DNA from: Pelobium manganitolerans
GTDB lineage: Bacteria > Bacteroidota > Bacteroidia > Sphingobacteriales > Sphingobacteriaceae
NCBI RefSeq assembly: GCF_003609575.1
Contig: NZ_MBTA01000028.1
Coordinates: 163,897-227,896 of the forward strand
Length of the DNA: 64,000 nucleotides
Direction: 5' to 3'
A model generated the notes under the pieces. That model was not told the DNA's origin. It saw only the letters and a program-made list of their open reading frames with translations, and searched no databases. Each line of letters begins with the position of its first letter. Position 1 is the first letter of the stretch. Below, in pieces: positions 1 through 13,288 of the stretch. Made by a program: the position numbers and the translations under genes.

Positions 1-1
1 T

Positions 2-3347
<3,346 letters not shown>

Positions 3348-3360
3348 ACAAATCTTTTTA

Positions 3361-3396
3361 AGCCGTTCGTGGTGCTTTTGAAATACGCGAACGGCT
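3361..3396 (+). terminator. Hairpin after the first esterase, possible terminator or processing site
   Basis: AGCCGTTCG at 3361-3369 is the exact reverse complement of CGAACGGCT at 3388-3396, and a G-T and a G-C pair extend the stem to about 11 bp. The loop is about 14 bases. The downstream stretch CCCTCTTT is only partly U-rich, so this may attenuate or stabilise the transcript rather than end it. It lies 13 bases after the esterase stop codon, and the gap to the GH115 start is 172 bases. Confidence 0.5.
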
Positions 3397-3519
3397 CCCT
3401 CTTTAGAGGATAACAAAACCTTTTGCCTTTTAAAACCTTGATGCTGGTGTTCGCTTGCAACAAAAACGCTTTCTAAAATTAGAAGCGCATTTTTTGTGCA
3501 TGGCCTAAATAATTTTTAT

Positions 3520-6393
3520 ATGAAACTTCTCTCAATTTTATTGCTTCTTCCATTTTTTGCCACCGCTCAACTTATTGTTAACCCCGAAAAACCCAATGGC
3601 AAAGAGTTCGCAATTGTCAGCAATCAGAAAGCGTCATGCATCGTTTATGATGGGTCAGAGAATATTTTGGTGGCAAAAGTGGCCAATTTCTTGGCAGATG
3701 ATGTAGAGCGGGTTACCGCTATACGTCCACAGGTTGTAAACACAATGACAGGGGCAGAAAACATCATACTTTTAGGCACCGTTGAACAAAGTTCGCTGAT
3801 TAAGCAACTGGCTGATCAAAAAAAACTGGATATCAGCCCTATCCGTGGCGGATGGGAGAAATTTATCGTGCAAACGGTTAAAAACCCGTTTCCTGGGGTA
3901 AAAAATGCGCTGGTGATTGTGGGTAGCGATAGAAGAGGCGCCGCCTTTGGCGCATTTACTTTATCGCAAGCGATAGGTGTTTCGCCTTGGTACTGGTGGG
4001 CAGATGTACCCGTTAAAAAGCACAAAAATCTATTACTAAAAGAAACCCGCTTGGTGTCTCACGGTCCGGCGGTAAAATACCGGGGCATTTTTATAAATGA
4101 CGAGGCGCCCGCGTTCAGAAATTGGGCAAAAGAAAAATTTGGAGGCACAAACCATAAAGTGTACGAGAAAGTTTTTGAGCTTCTTTTGCGCAATAAAGCC
4201 AATTTTATTTGGCCTTCTATGTGGTTGCCTACGATGTTTTATGTAGACGATCCTTTGAACGCTAAAACAGCAAATGACTTTGGCATTGTGGTTTCTACCA
4301 GCCATCACGAACCTATGACCCGTGCACACAACGAGTGGTCCGTATTTAACGGAGGCGCTTGGGACTACCAAAAAAACAAGGAAAAGTTGCAGGAGTTTTG
4401 GCGCGGGGGCATTGCGCGCGTCACCAATTACGAAAGCATGATAACAGTGGGTATGCGTGGCGACGGAGACGAAGGCATGTCTGAAGAAACCTCTGTTGAT
4501 TTATTAAAGGGAATTATTGCAGATCAGCGCAAGCTAATTGAAGAGGCTACCCATAAGCCGGCGAAAGAAACGCCGCAAGTGTGGGCAATATACAAGGAAG
4601 TACAGGATTATTACGACAAAGGAATGCGTGTGCCAGATGATATTACCGTGCTTTTTAGCGATGATAATTGGGGAAACATCAGATATTTGCCAAAAGCGGA
4701 GGATCTTAACCGCTCTGGCGGATTTGGGATGTATTACCATTTAGACTATGTTGGTGCGCCCACATCATATAGGTGGTTGAATGTGAGTCAGATAGAAAGA
4801 ATTTGGGAGCAAATGAACATTACGTACAGCCACGGCGTAAAAAACCTTTGGATAGCGAACGTAGGCGATATCAAACCTATGGAACTTCCAATAAGCTTCT
4901 TTTTCGACTATGCCTGGAATCCATCTTCTATACAGGCCAAAGATTTGCCCGCATATTATAAGAACTGGGCTACCGAACAGTTTGGGGCTAAACACGCTTC
5001 GGAAATTGCATCGCTTTTGGCACTTTACACCAAATATAATGCGCGTAGGACACCCGAAATGCTAACGCCCAATACTTACAGCGTAGAGAATTACAGAGAA
5101 GCAGATCGTATTGTGGCCGAGTATAACTTGTTGGCGGAAAAAAGTGAAAGCATTTATCATGATTTGCCTGCCGAATATCGGGATGCTTTTTATCAGCTGG
5201 TGCTTTCACCAATACTTTTGTCGGCAAATATTAACGAGATGTACGTAGCGGCCGGTAAAAATAAATATTACGCCGAGCGGGGTGCGGGCGCGGCCAATTT
5301 TTATGCGCAAAAGACTAAAACGTATTTTGACAGAGATGAAGAGTTAACCAGAGCTTTTCACGAAGATTTGGCCAATGGGAAGTGGAACCACATGATGTCG
5401 CAAACGCATATAGGTTACACAAGCTGGGCGCATCCACCGTTAAATACGATGCCCGCCGTATCTTTTGTGCAACTTCAGAAAACACCCGAACTGGGCTACC
5501 TTCTAGAATACGGCAGAAAACCATCGTGGGGCTGGCTTGGCGTAGAGGCCGAGTGGGCTTTTAGTGAGGTAATGCCTGTTTTTGACGCTGTTAACGACCA
5601 AAATTTTTATATAGATGTAATTAACCGTGGGCAGGGCGAATTGCAGTACAAACTGCAACCTAAGCAAAATTGGATAAAACTTTCTGCAAACAGCGGACAA
5701 ACGCAGTATCATCAAAAAATATATGTAAGCATTGATTGGGAAAGAGCACCAAAGGGTAATGCGCAGGGAGAAATTGTTCTTTCGGGTGCTGGCAAAGCTT
5801 TGACCATAAAAGTCCCGATTTTAAACGAGCCGGCTAGAACAGCAGGTTTCGTTGAAAACGATGGATATGTAGCTATTGAGGCCAACCATTTTATCCCTAG
5901 TAAAACTAAAATCTCCAATATGCCAACGGTGGTGGCCAACCTAGGCAGAACGTTATCTTCGGTAATATTAGACTCACCAATAAAATTTGATAAACCGCAA
6001 AAGCAAAGCCCGAGCCTGCAATACGAGTTTACACTTCTAAAATCCGGAACACCTACTGTTTCTACCTATGTTTCGCCTACACAAGATTATAAGAAAGAGG
6101 GCGGCTTAAAGTTCGCCATCGCAATTGACGACGAAGAGCCTCAAATTATTAATATAAATGAAGGTGAAAGTTCGCCGGATTGGAATTACCCGTCGTGGTG
6201 GACCAAATCAGTAGGAGACCATATTAAAGAAAAGCAGTCCAAACACAAACCGCTTAGCGCGGGCAAGCATATCCTTAAGGTTTGGTTGTTAGAGCGCGGA
6301 GTGGTATTGCAGCGTTTCGTCATTAGTACCAAACCGCTTAAGCCTTCGTACCTTGGACCCCCCGAAAGTAAATTTTCTGCCACCGAAAAATAG
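3520..6393 (+). CDS. GH115 xylan alpha-1,2-glucuronidase
   Basis: This is a 957-residue exported enzyme. The frame is open from a GTG at 3496, but the ATG at 3520 is preferred because it begins a clean signal peptide (MKLLSILLLLPFFATAQ). GH115 is recognised from WYWWADVPV, RGIFINDEAPAF, the HHEPM motif, FSDDNWGNIRYLP and the long C-terminal beta region. GH115 enzymes remove (4-O-methyl-)glucuronic acid from internal as well as terminal xylose units of glucuronoxylan, unlike GH67. The length fits the family, including the Ig-like domain before the C-terminal domain. Flanking CE1 esterases suggest joint removal of ester and uronic acid side groups. The protein is probably periplasmic, since there is no lipobox. 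The family call is very secure. Confidence 0.95.
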   Translation: MKLLSILLLLPFFATAQLIVNPEKPNGKEFAIVSNQKASCIVYDGSENILVAKVANFLADDVERVTAIRPQVVNTMTGAENIILLGTVEQSSLIKQLADQKKLDISPIRGGWEKFIVQTVKNPFPGVKNALVIVGSDRRGAAFGAFTLSQAIGVSPWYWWADVPVKKHKNLLLKETRLVSHGPAVKYRGIFINDEAPAFRNWAKEKFGGTNHKVYEKVFELLLRNKANFIWPSMWLPTMFYVDDPLNAKTANDFGIVVSTSHHEPMTRAHNEWSVFNGGAWDYQKNKEKLQEFWRGGIARVTNYESMITVGMRGDGDEGMSEETSVDLLKGIIADQRKLIEEATHKPAKETPQVWAIYKEVQDYYDKGMRVPDDITVLFSDDNWGNIRYLPKAEDLNRSGGFGMYYHLDYVGAPTSYRWLNVSQIERIWEQMNITYSHGVKNLWIANVGDIKPMELPISFFFDYAWNPSSIQAKDLPAYYKNWATEQFGAKHASEIASLLALYTKYNARRTPEMLTPNTYSVENYREADRIVAEYNLLAEKSESIYHDLPAEYRDAFYQLVLSPILLSANINEMYVAAGKNKYYAERGAGAANFYAQKTKTYFDRDEELTRAFHEDLANGKWNHMMSQTHIGYTSWAHPPLNTMPAVSFVQLQKTPELGYLLEYGRKPSWGWLGVEAEWAFSEVMPVFDAVNDQNFYIDVINRGQGELQYKLQPKQNWIKLSANSGQTQYHQKIYVSIDWERAPKGNAQGEIVLSGAGKALTIKVPILNEPARTAGFVENDGYVAIEANHFIPSKTKISNMPTVVANLGRTLSSVILDSPIKFDKPQKQSPSLQYEFTLLKSGTPTVSTYVSPTQDYKKEGGLKFAIAIDDEEPQIININEGESSPDWNYPSWWTKSVGDHIKEKQSKHKPLSAGKHILKVWLLERGVVLQRFVISTKPLKPSYLGPPESKFSATEK

Positions 6394-7891
<1,498 letters not shown>

Positions 7892-7914
7892 AAGTTGCTA
7901 ATTAAATACTTAAA

Positions 7915-9171
7915 ATGAGGTTGTCCCTTTTTATTTTCGGTTTTATTACGCTTTTTCTGCAATACGGTACTGCACAAACCGCTGGCAAAGGGCCACGCAA
8001 TGTTTTCAAAGAAGCGGGTTATCAGCAGAAAGATATAGACGCAAAGGTGCAAAAAGCCTATGACGATTTATTTAAAGGGCCTCACAAAATATATTTTGAG
8101 GTAGGGGATTCCATGGCCTATGTTTCTGATCTGAAAAATCACGATGCCAGAACAGAAGGGCTATCATACGGGATGATGGTGGCGGTGCAGCTGGATAAAA
8201 AAGAGGTTTTTGATCGGATTTGGCGATGGTCGAAAAAATACCTCCAGCACCAAGAAGGACCGCGCAAGGGATATTTTGCTTGGAGCATCAACCCAAATAC
8301 GATGAAGAAGAACTCGGAAGGTTCTGCATCAGACGGCGAATTGTTTTATATCACCAGCCTTTTGTTCGCCAGCAATAAATGGGGCAACCACACCGGCATA
8401 AATTATTATGCCGAGGCCAGAAATATCTTAGATGCCATGTGGACAAAAGACGGCACAGGAAATATCTACAACATCATTAATACTGCACATAAGCAAATCA
8501 GTTTTGTGCCAGAAGGCGACGGATATAACTGGACGGACCCTTCTTATCACGTGCCATCATTTATGGAGATATGGGCCAGGTACGCAAAGGATGGCCACGA
8601 AAAATTTTACAAGGATTGTGCAGACACCTCCAGAATATTCTTACACAGGGCCTGCAACGAGATAACTGGCTTAAATTACGACTATACAGAGTTCAGCGGC
8701 AAAGCCCATGCTACCAGGTGGATGGTTCCTGCTTTCCGTTACGATTCTTGGCGCGTGCCCATGAACATTGCAATGGACTATAACTGGTTCGGTACTGATG
8801 CAAAGTGGCAGCAATCTTACGCCCAACGTTTGCAGCAATTTATACGCTCCAGAGGCATGGATACTTTTGAAGATCAGTTTAATGTAGATGGCTCATTGCC
8901 CGAAACTATATTAGGCGCAGGAGGCTTTAAAAAGCTTAGGCATTCATTGGGTTTAATTTCTACCCTTGCTACAACGGAAAGTATTTATAATAAAAACAAG
9001 CAGTTTGATTTTGTACATAAACTGTGGAACGCAAAGCTGGAGCCATACCCAGACGGATATTTTGATCCCTATTATGATGGTTTACTGTACCTCTTCAGTT
9101 TGATGCACCTGAGCGGTAAATACCAAATTATATCGCCAGAGAGGAATCAAGGAAAGAAGAACGATACCTAG
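7915..9171 (+). CDS. GH8 reducing-end xylose-releasing exo-oligoxylanase (Rex) or GH8 xylanase
   Basis: This is a 418-residue exported enzyme. Residues 1-20 are a signal peptide. GH8 is recognised from RTEGLSYGMM, where Glu81 fits the general acid; FAWSINPN and SASDGELF with Asp140; and RYDSWRVPMNIAMDYNW, where Asp277 matches the position of the base (Asp263) in the Bacillus halodurans Rex enzyme. The length is close to characterised Rex enzymes. The role inferred is trimming xylose from the reducing end of xylo-oligosaccharides in the periplasm, complementing the GH10 and GH30 endo-enzymes. The next gene starts eight bases after its stop. A true endo-xylanase or another GH8 activity is less likely in this setting but not excluded. 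Confidence 0.9.
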   Translation: MRLSLFIFGFITLFLQYGTAQTAGKGPRNVFKEAGYQQKDIDAKVQKAYDDLFKGPHKIYFEVGDSMAYVSDLKNHDARTEGLSYGMMVAVQLDKKEVFDRIWRWSKKYLQHQEGPRKGYFAWSINPNTMKKNSEGSASDGELFYITSLLFASNKWGNHTGINYYAEARNILDAMWTKDGTGNIYNIINTAHKQISFVPEGDGYNWTDPSYHVPSFMEIWARYAKDGHEKFYKDCADTSRIFLHRACNEITGLNYDYTEFSGKAHATRWMVPAFRYDSWRVPMNIAMDYNWFGTDAKWQQSYAQRLQQFIRSRGMDTFEDQFNVDGSLPETILGAGGFKKLRHSLGLISTLATTESIYNKNKQFDFVHKLWNAKLEPYPDGYFDPYYDGLLYLFSLMHLSGKYQIISPERNQGKKNDT

Positions 9172-9178
9172 TATAAAA

Positions 9179-10765
9179 ATGAGAAAGATTTGCTTTTTTA
9201 TTATCCTATTTTCATTGGTTGCTGTGCAGCCATCACTCTCCAAAGTTAGCCACCCCAAGAAAAACACTTTAAGTGGATATTTGAGAGATAATTCTACGCA
9301 CGCTCCGATAGCAAATGCACGGGTTCGATTATCCAATTCTAATGCTTATAGCAAGACCGGTGCGGATGGAAAGTTTGAAATTTCGGTAAATGTTGAGTCT
9401 TCTTCGGATTTTTTAGATACACTGGTGATTGATCATGCGTTATATTGGGAAAAGAGGATTGTACTCCGCTCTTTTGCCTTAGCCAATCAAAACATTTTAT
9501 TGAGTGCTAAAAAGCAACGGCTCATCGTCACTTCAGATATTGGCGGCACCGATCCGGATGATGAACAATCTATGGTGCATCTTCTGGTATCGTCAAATCA
9601 AATTGACATTGAAGGAATCATCTGTGGATTGGCTTGGTTAGAAGGTAAACTGGGCATTGACGTACTTAACTCAATTATCGATGCTTATGGAAGAGTGCTT
9701 CCAAACCTAAAAGCTCATGCAGATGGTTACCCAAGTGGCGCGTACTTTAAATCTATCGCCAAAACAGGGCAGGCAAAGGCACTGATGGCGGGTGTTGGTG
9801 AGGGTAAGGACAGTCCGGGCTCCGAATTGATCATCGCTGCTGCGGATAAAGATGATCCCCGACCTATTTGGTTAAACGCCTGGGGAGGTGCTAATACCAT
9901 CGCTCAAGCCCTTTGGAAGGTGAAAAACACCCGTACGCCAGATGAGGTCAACAAATTTGTACACAAAATAAGAATATATGATGTTTTAGGACAGGATGAC
10001 GCAGGAGCTTGGATAACTAAAACTTTCCCCAATCTTATTTATATCCGAAACAAAGCTATTTATGGTTGGGGTCCATCTGATGAATGGGTTAAAAATAGTG
10101 TACGGTCGAAAGGTGTGCTTGGGGCTAAATATCCAAATCGGATTTGGGCTACGGAAGGAGATTCTCCAGCGTTTATGCACCTCATTTCAAACGGACTTCA
10201 TGATGCTAATCAAATAGACCAAGGCGGTTGGGGAGGAAGATTTGATCTGGCCAAAGTGAGCAACATTAGAGGGATGGACTTTGTTGCTAAAAGCGGTGCT
10301 GATGAGCCAAAATATGATCCTTATTTTATGTTTACCAATGCAAGCGAAGGGGCAGAAGCCATTAATAGATGGAAACAACAAATATGGAATGACTTTTCTG
10401 CCAGAATGCTGTGGAGTGTCACAGATTCTTACAACAAAGCAAATCACCACCCTCTGGCCTGTGTAAATGGCGACTGTACCATGCAAGTTATTCAACTTTA
10501 TGCAAAAGCAAATTCAACAATTAGGTTAAATGCTAGTAAATCTAGTGATCCCGATGGCAACAGTTTAAAATATAACTGGTTTTTTTATCAGGAACCGAGT
10601 TCTTACAAGGACGCAATTTATGTTGCTAATAGCCAATCCGAAATTGCGGAAGTTGTTGTACCTCCAAACGCAAAAGGAAAAACCATTCATATCATTTTAG
10701 GACTTTCTGATGATGGAGAGCCAAGTTTAACCAGGTACAGGCGTATCGTTATCAATGTGGAATAA
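9179..10765 (+). CDS. DUF1593 (Sde_0182-like, nucleoside-hydrolase fold) exported protein
   Basis: This is a 528-residue exported protein. After a signal peptide (1-21) comes a small carboxypeptidase-regulatory-like beta domain (about 28-108). A nucleoside-hydrolase-like domain follows with SDIGGTDPDDEQSM, whose Asp120, Asp125, Asp127 and Asp128 resemble the calcium and substrate Asp cluster of nucleoside hydrolases. A C-terminal beta-sandwich (about 435-528, with DPDGNSLKYNW) ends the protein. Relatives are often labelled cellulose-binding protein, with little support. Its place between the GH8 and GH127 genes (8 and 30 bases away) implies action on a xylan decoration or a released glycoside. 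The reaction is unknown to me. I am sure of the domain family but not of any function. Confidence 0.8.
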   Translation: MRKICFFIILFSLVAVQPSLSKVSHPKKNTLSGYLRDNSTHAPIANARVRLSNSNAYSKTGADGKFEISVNVESSSDFLDTLVIDHALYWEKRIVLRSFALANQNILLSAKKQRLIVTSDIGGTDPDDEQSMVHLLVSSNQIDIEGIICGLAWLEGKLGIDVLNSIIDAYGRVLPNLKAHADGYPSGAYFKSIAKTGQAKALMAGVGEGKDSPGSELIIAAADKDDPRPIWLNAWGGANTIAQALWKVKNTRTPDEVNKFVHKIRIYDVLGQDDAGAWITKTFPNLIYIRNKAIYGWGPSDEWVKNSVRSKGVLGAKYPNRIWATEGDSPAFMHLISNGLHDANQIDQGGWGGRFDLAKVSNIRGMDFVAKSGADEPKYDPYFMFTNASEGAEAINRWKQQIWNDFSARMLWSVTDSYNKANHHPLACVNGDCTMQVIQLYAKANSTIRLNASKSSDPDGNSLKYNWFFYQEPSSYKDAIYVANSQSEIAEVVVPPNAKGKTIHIILGLSDDGEPSLTRYRRIVINVE

Positions 10766-10795
10766 TATGCTTTTATCTGTAGAAATAAAAAAACA

Positions 10796-13180
10796 ATGAA
10801 ATATCTATTTATCCCCGTTATTGTTGCTGGTTTCTTTTTAAGTGGACAAACTACGGCGCAAGAAAAGCTTTATCCAAACATGTTTCCTTTAGAAGATGTG
10901 CAGTTACTAAACGGACCCTTTAAACATGCGCGGGATTTAAACCTAAAAACACTTTTGCAATATGATACGGACCGTTTGTTGGCGCCTTATCTAAAAGAAG
11001 CAGGCTTAAAGCCTAAAGCGGAGAGCTACAAAAACTGGGAAGGCTTAGACGGGCATATAGCTGGGCATTATTTATCTGCTTTGGCCATGAATTACGCCGC
11101 CACCAAAGATGAGGAATGCAAACGGCGGATAGGCTATATGATTGCCGAGCTAAAAGAAGCGCAGGAAGCAAATACCAGTGTATACCCTGCATGGGGGAAA
11201 GGATACGTAGGCGGTGTGCCTAATAGCGCTCAAATATGGTCCGCCCTAAAAAAAGGCGATTTTGGGCCTTACCGTGGCGCGTGGGTGCCTTGGTACAATG
11301 TGCATAAAATGTACGCCGGTTTGCGCGATGCATGGTTATACGCCGGTAACGCGGATGCTAAAGATATTTTCTTGAAATTTTGCGATTGGGGTATTGATTT
11401 AACCTCCGCTTTTTCAGAAGAGCAAATGCAACGCATGCTTGATACCGAGTACGGCGGGATGAACGAGGTTTACGCAGATGCCTACCAAATAACCGGCAAC
11501 CAAAAATACATGCTCGCGGCTAAAAGGTTCTCGCACCAGATGTTGTTAAATCCACTTTCAAAAGGTGTAGATAATTTAGATAACAAGCACGCCAACACGC
11601 AAGTGCCAAAAGCCGTAGGCTTTGAGCGCATCGGAGAATTAAGTGGCGACCAGCAATATAAAAACGCAGGCAGCTTCTTTTGGGAAACGGTAACCAAAAA
11701 CAGAACCTTAGCCTTTGGGGGCAATAGCCGTAGAGAGTTTTTCCCGAGCGTTACCTCAAGTATTGATTTTGTTAATGATGTGGAGGGGCCAGAAACCTGT
11801 AATACCTACAACATGCTCAAACTTACGCAAGATTTGTTTCGCGTAAACCCTGATGCAAAATATATCGACTTTTATGAAAAGGCGATGTACAATCATATCC
11901 TATCAACGCAACATCCGCAACACGGCGGATACGTGTACTTTACGCCAGCCCGCCCCCGTCATTACAGAGTGTACTCTGCGCCTAATGAAGCCATGTGGTG
12001 CTGCGTAGGAAGCGGTATGGAAAACCACGGAAAATACGAGGACTTAATTTATACCCACCGTCATGATTCGCTATACGTTAACCTGTTTGTTGCCTCGGAA
12101 CTAAACTGGAAACAAAAAGCAATCACATTAAAGCAACAAACTGTTTTTCCAGAAGAAGAACAAACAAGGCTAACGGTAACCGGGGGCAAATCCAACTTCA
12201 CCATGATGATTAGGTACCCAAATTGGGTAAAAAGCGGGGCTATGCAGGTTTTAGTTAACGGCAAGCAGGTCCTTATTCAGCAACAGCCATCATCTTACAT
12301 CGCAATTAACAGAACCTGGAAAAAAGGAGATGTGGTTGATGTAAAACTACCAATGCGTACTACTATTGAGCGTATGCCAAACGTTGCCGAGTATGCGGCA
12401 ATTATGCACGGTCCTATTTTGCTGGGAGCTAAAACAGGGGATGAGCCACTTAGAGGTTTGATTGCCGATGATAGCCGTTGGGGACACATAGCAGGCGGAA
12501 AAAAACTACCGGTAGATCAAGCGCCGATTATAATTGACGATGAAATTGCAAGCATTTCGAACCGTATAATTCCGGTAGAAGGCAAGCCGATGACCTTTAA
12601 ATTCGTGAACGAAAAAATCATCAATCCCGAAAAAAGCTTAGTGCTTGAACCTTTCTATAAAATACACGACTCCAGGTATATGATGTATTGGATGACTTTG
12701 AACAGCCAACAATATGTTTCTTACTTGGATTCGGTGGCATCATTAGAAAAAGAGAAACTGGCCTTACAAAACCGCACTATTGATTTTGTAGCACCCGGAG
12801 AGCAACAGCCAGAGGTGGACCACGCCATGCAACAACAAAATTCGCGAGGCGCAAGTGCGCACGATGCCTTTTTTAGGGAAGCAAATAACGGGGGCTATTT
12901 CAGCTACCAAATGGCAACAAACTCGCAAACCGGACTTGCTTTATTTGTAAAATATTGGGGCGCAGAGTGGGGAAACAGAGACTTTGACATTTATATAGAC
13001 GACCAAAAGCTTGCTTCAGTAAAAAATACCGGAAGGTGGAATCTATCTGCATTCCAGACCGAAGAATATAAAATTCCGGATGATATGGTTAAAGGGAAGA
13101 AGAATATCCGCGTAAAGTTTCAGGCTTTGCCTGGCAATACCGCCGGCGCTATTTATTATATCAGGCTACTTAAAAATTGA
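10796..13180 (+). CDS. GH127/GH146 beta-L-arabinofuranosidase (DUF1680)
   Basis: This is a 794-residue exported enzyme with a signal peptide (1-21). The zinc-thiolate catalytic set of GH127-type enzymes is visible: Glu333 and Cys335 in GPETCNTYNML, then Cys402-Cys403 in MWCCVGSGMENH. These match Glu338, Cys340, Cys417 and Cys418 of HypBA1. It is longer than HypBA1 (658 residues), and the extra C-terminal beta domains resemble the DUF4986/DUF6805 tail of Bacteroides GH146-type proteins, so GH146 is as likely as GH127. These retaining enzymes cleave beta-L-arabinofuranosides. In this locus the target may be a beta-linked arabinose on side chains, or alternatively pectic or plant-glycoprotein arabinan taken up with xylan. 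No lipobox is seen, so it is probably periplasmic. A 108-base gap precedes the next gene. Confidence 0.92.
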   Translation: MKYLFIPVIVAGFFLSGQTTAQEKLYPNMFPLEDVQLLNGPFKHARDLNLKTLLQYDTDRLLAPYLKEAGLKPKAESYKNWEGLDGHIAGHYLSALAMNYAATKDEECKRRIGYMIAELKEAQEANTSVYPAWGKGYVGGVPNSAQIWSALKKGDFGPYRGAWVPWYNVHKMYAGLRDAWLYAGNADAKDIFLKFCDWGIDLTSAFSEEQMQRMLDTEYGGMNEVYADAYQITGNQKYMLAAKRFSHQMLLNPLSKGVDNLDNKHANTQVPKAVGFERIGELSGDQQYKNAGSFFWETVTKNRTLAFGGNSRREFFPSVTSSIDFVNDVEGPETCNTYNMLKLTQDLFRVNPDAKYIDFYEKAMYNHILSTQHPQHGGYVYFTPARPRHYRVYSAPNEAMWCCVGSGMENHGKYEDLIYTHRHDSLYVNLFVASELNWKQKAITLKQQTVFPEEEQTRLTVTGGKSNFTMMIRYPNWVKSGAMQVLVNGKQVLIQQQPSSYIAINRTWKKGDVVDVKLPMRTTIERMPNVAEYAAIMHGPILLGAKTGDEPLRGLIADDSRWGHIAGGKKLPVDQAPIIIDDEIASISNRIIPVEGKPMTFKFVNEKIINPEKSLVLEPFYKIHDSRYMMYWMTLNSQQYVSYLDSVASLEKEKLALQNRTIDFVAPGEQQPEVDHAMQQQNSRGASAHDAFFREANNGGYFSYQMATNSQTGLALFVKYWGAEWGNRDFDIYIDDQKLASVKNTGRWNLSAFQTEEYKIPDDMVKGKKNIRVKFQALPGNTAGAIYYIRLLKN

Positions 13181-13288
13181 ATTTAATGATGCGTTTTCTT
13201 TTGGATACACCAACAAATCGAACCTATTGTTCCTAAGCATTTTTGCAATAAACCGCTGGTATTTGCGCCAGTTTAAAACTTAAAAACG

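Noticed and set aside
3496..3519. GTG start for GH115, eight codons upstream
   Set aside because: It would put a polar stretch before the signal peptide; the ATG at 3520 gives a standard one. The same reasoning was used for 19402, 21403, 33026, 47547, 49328 and 53400.
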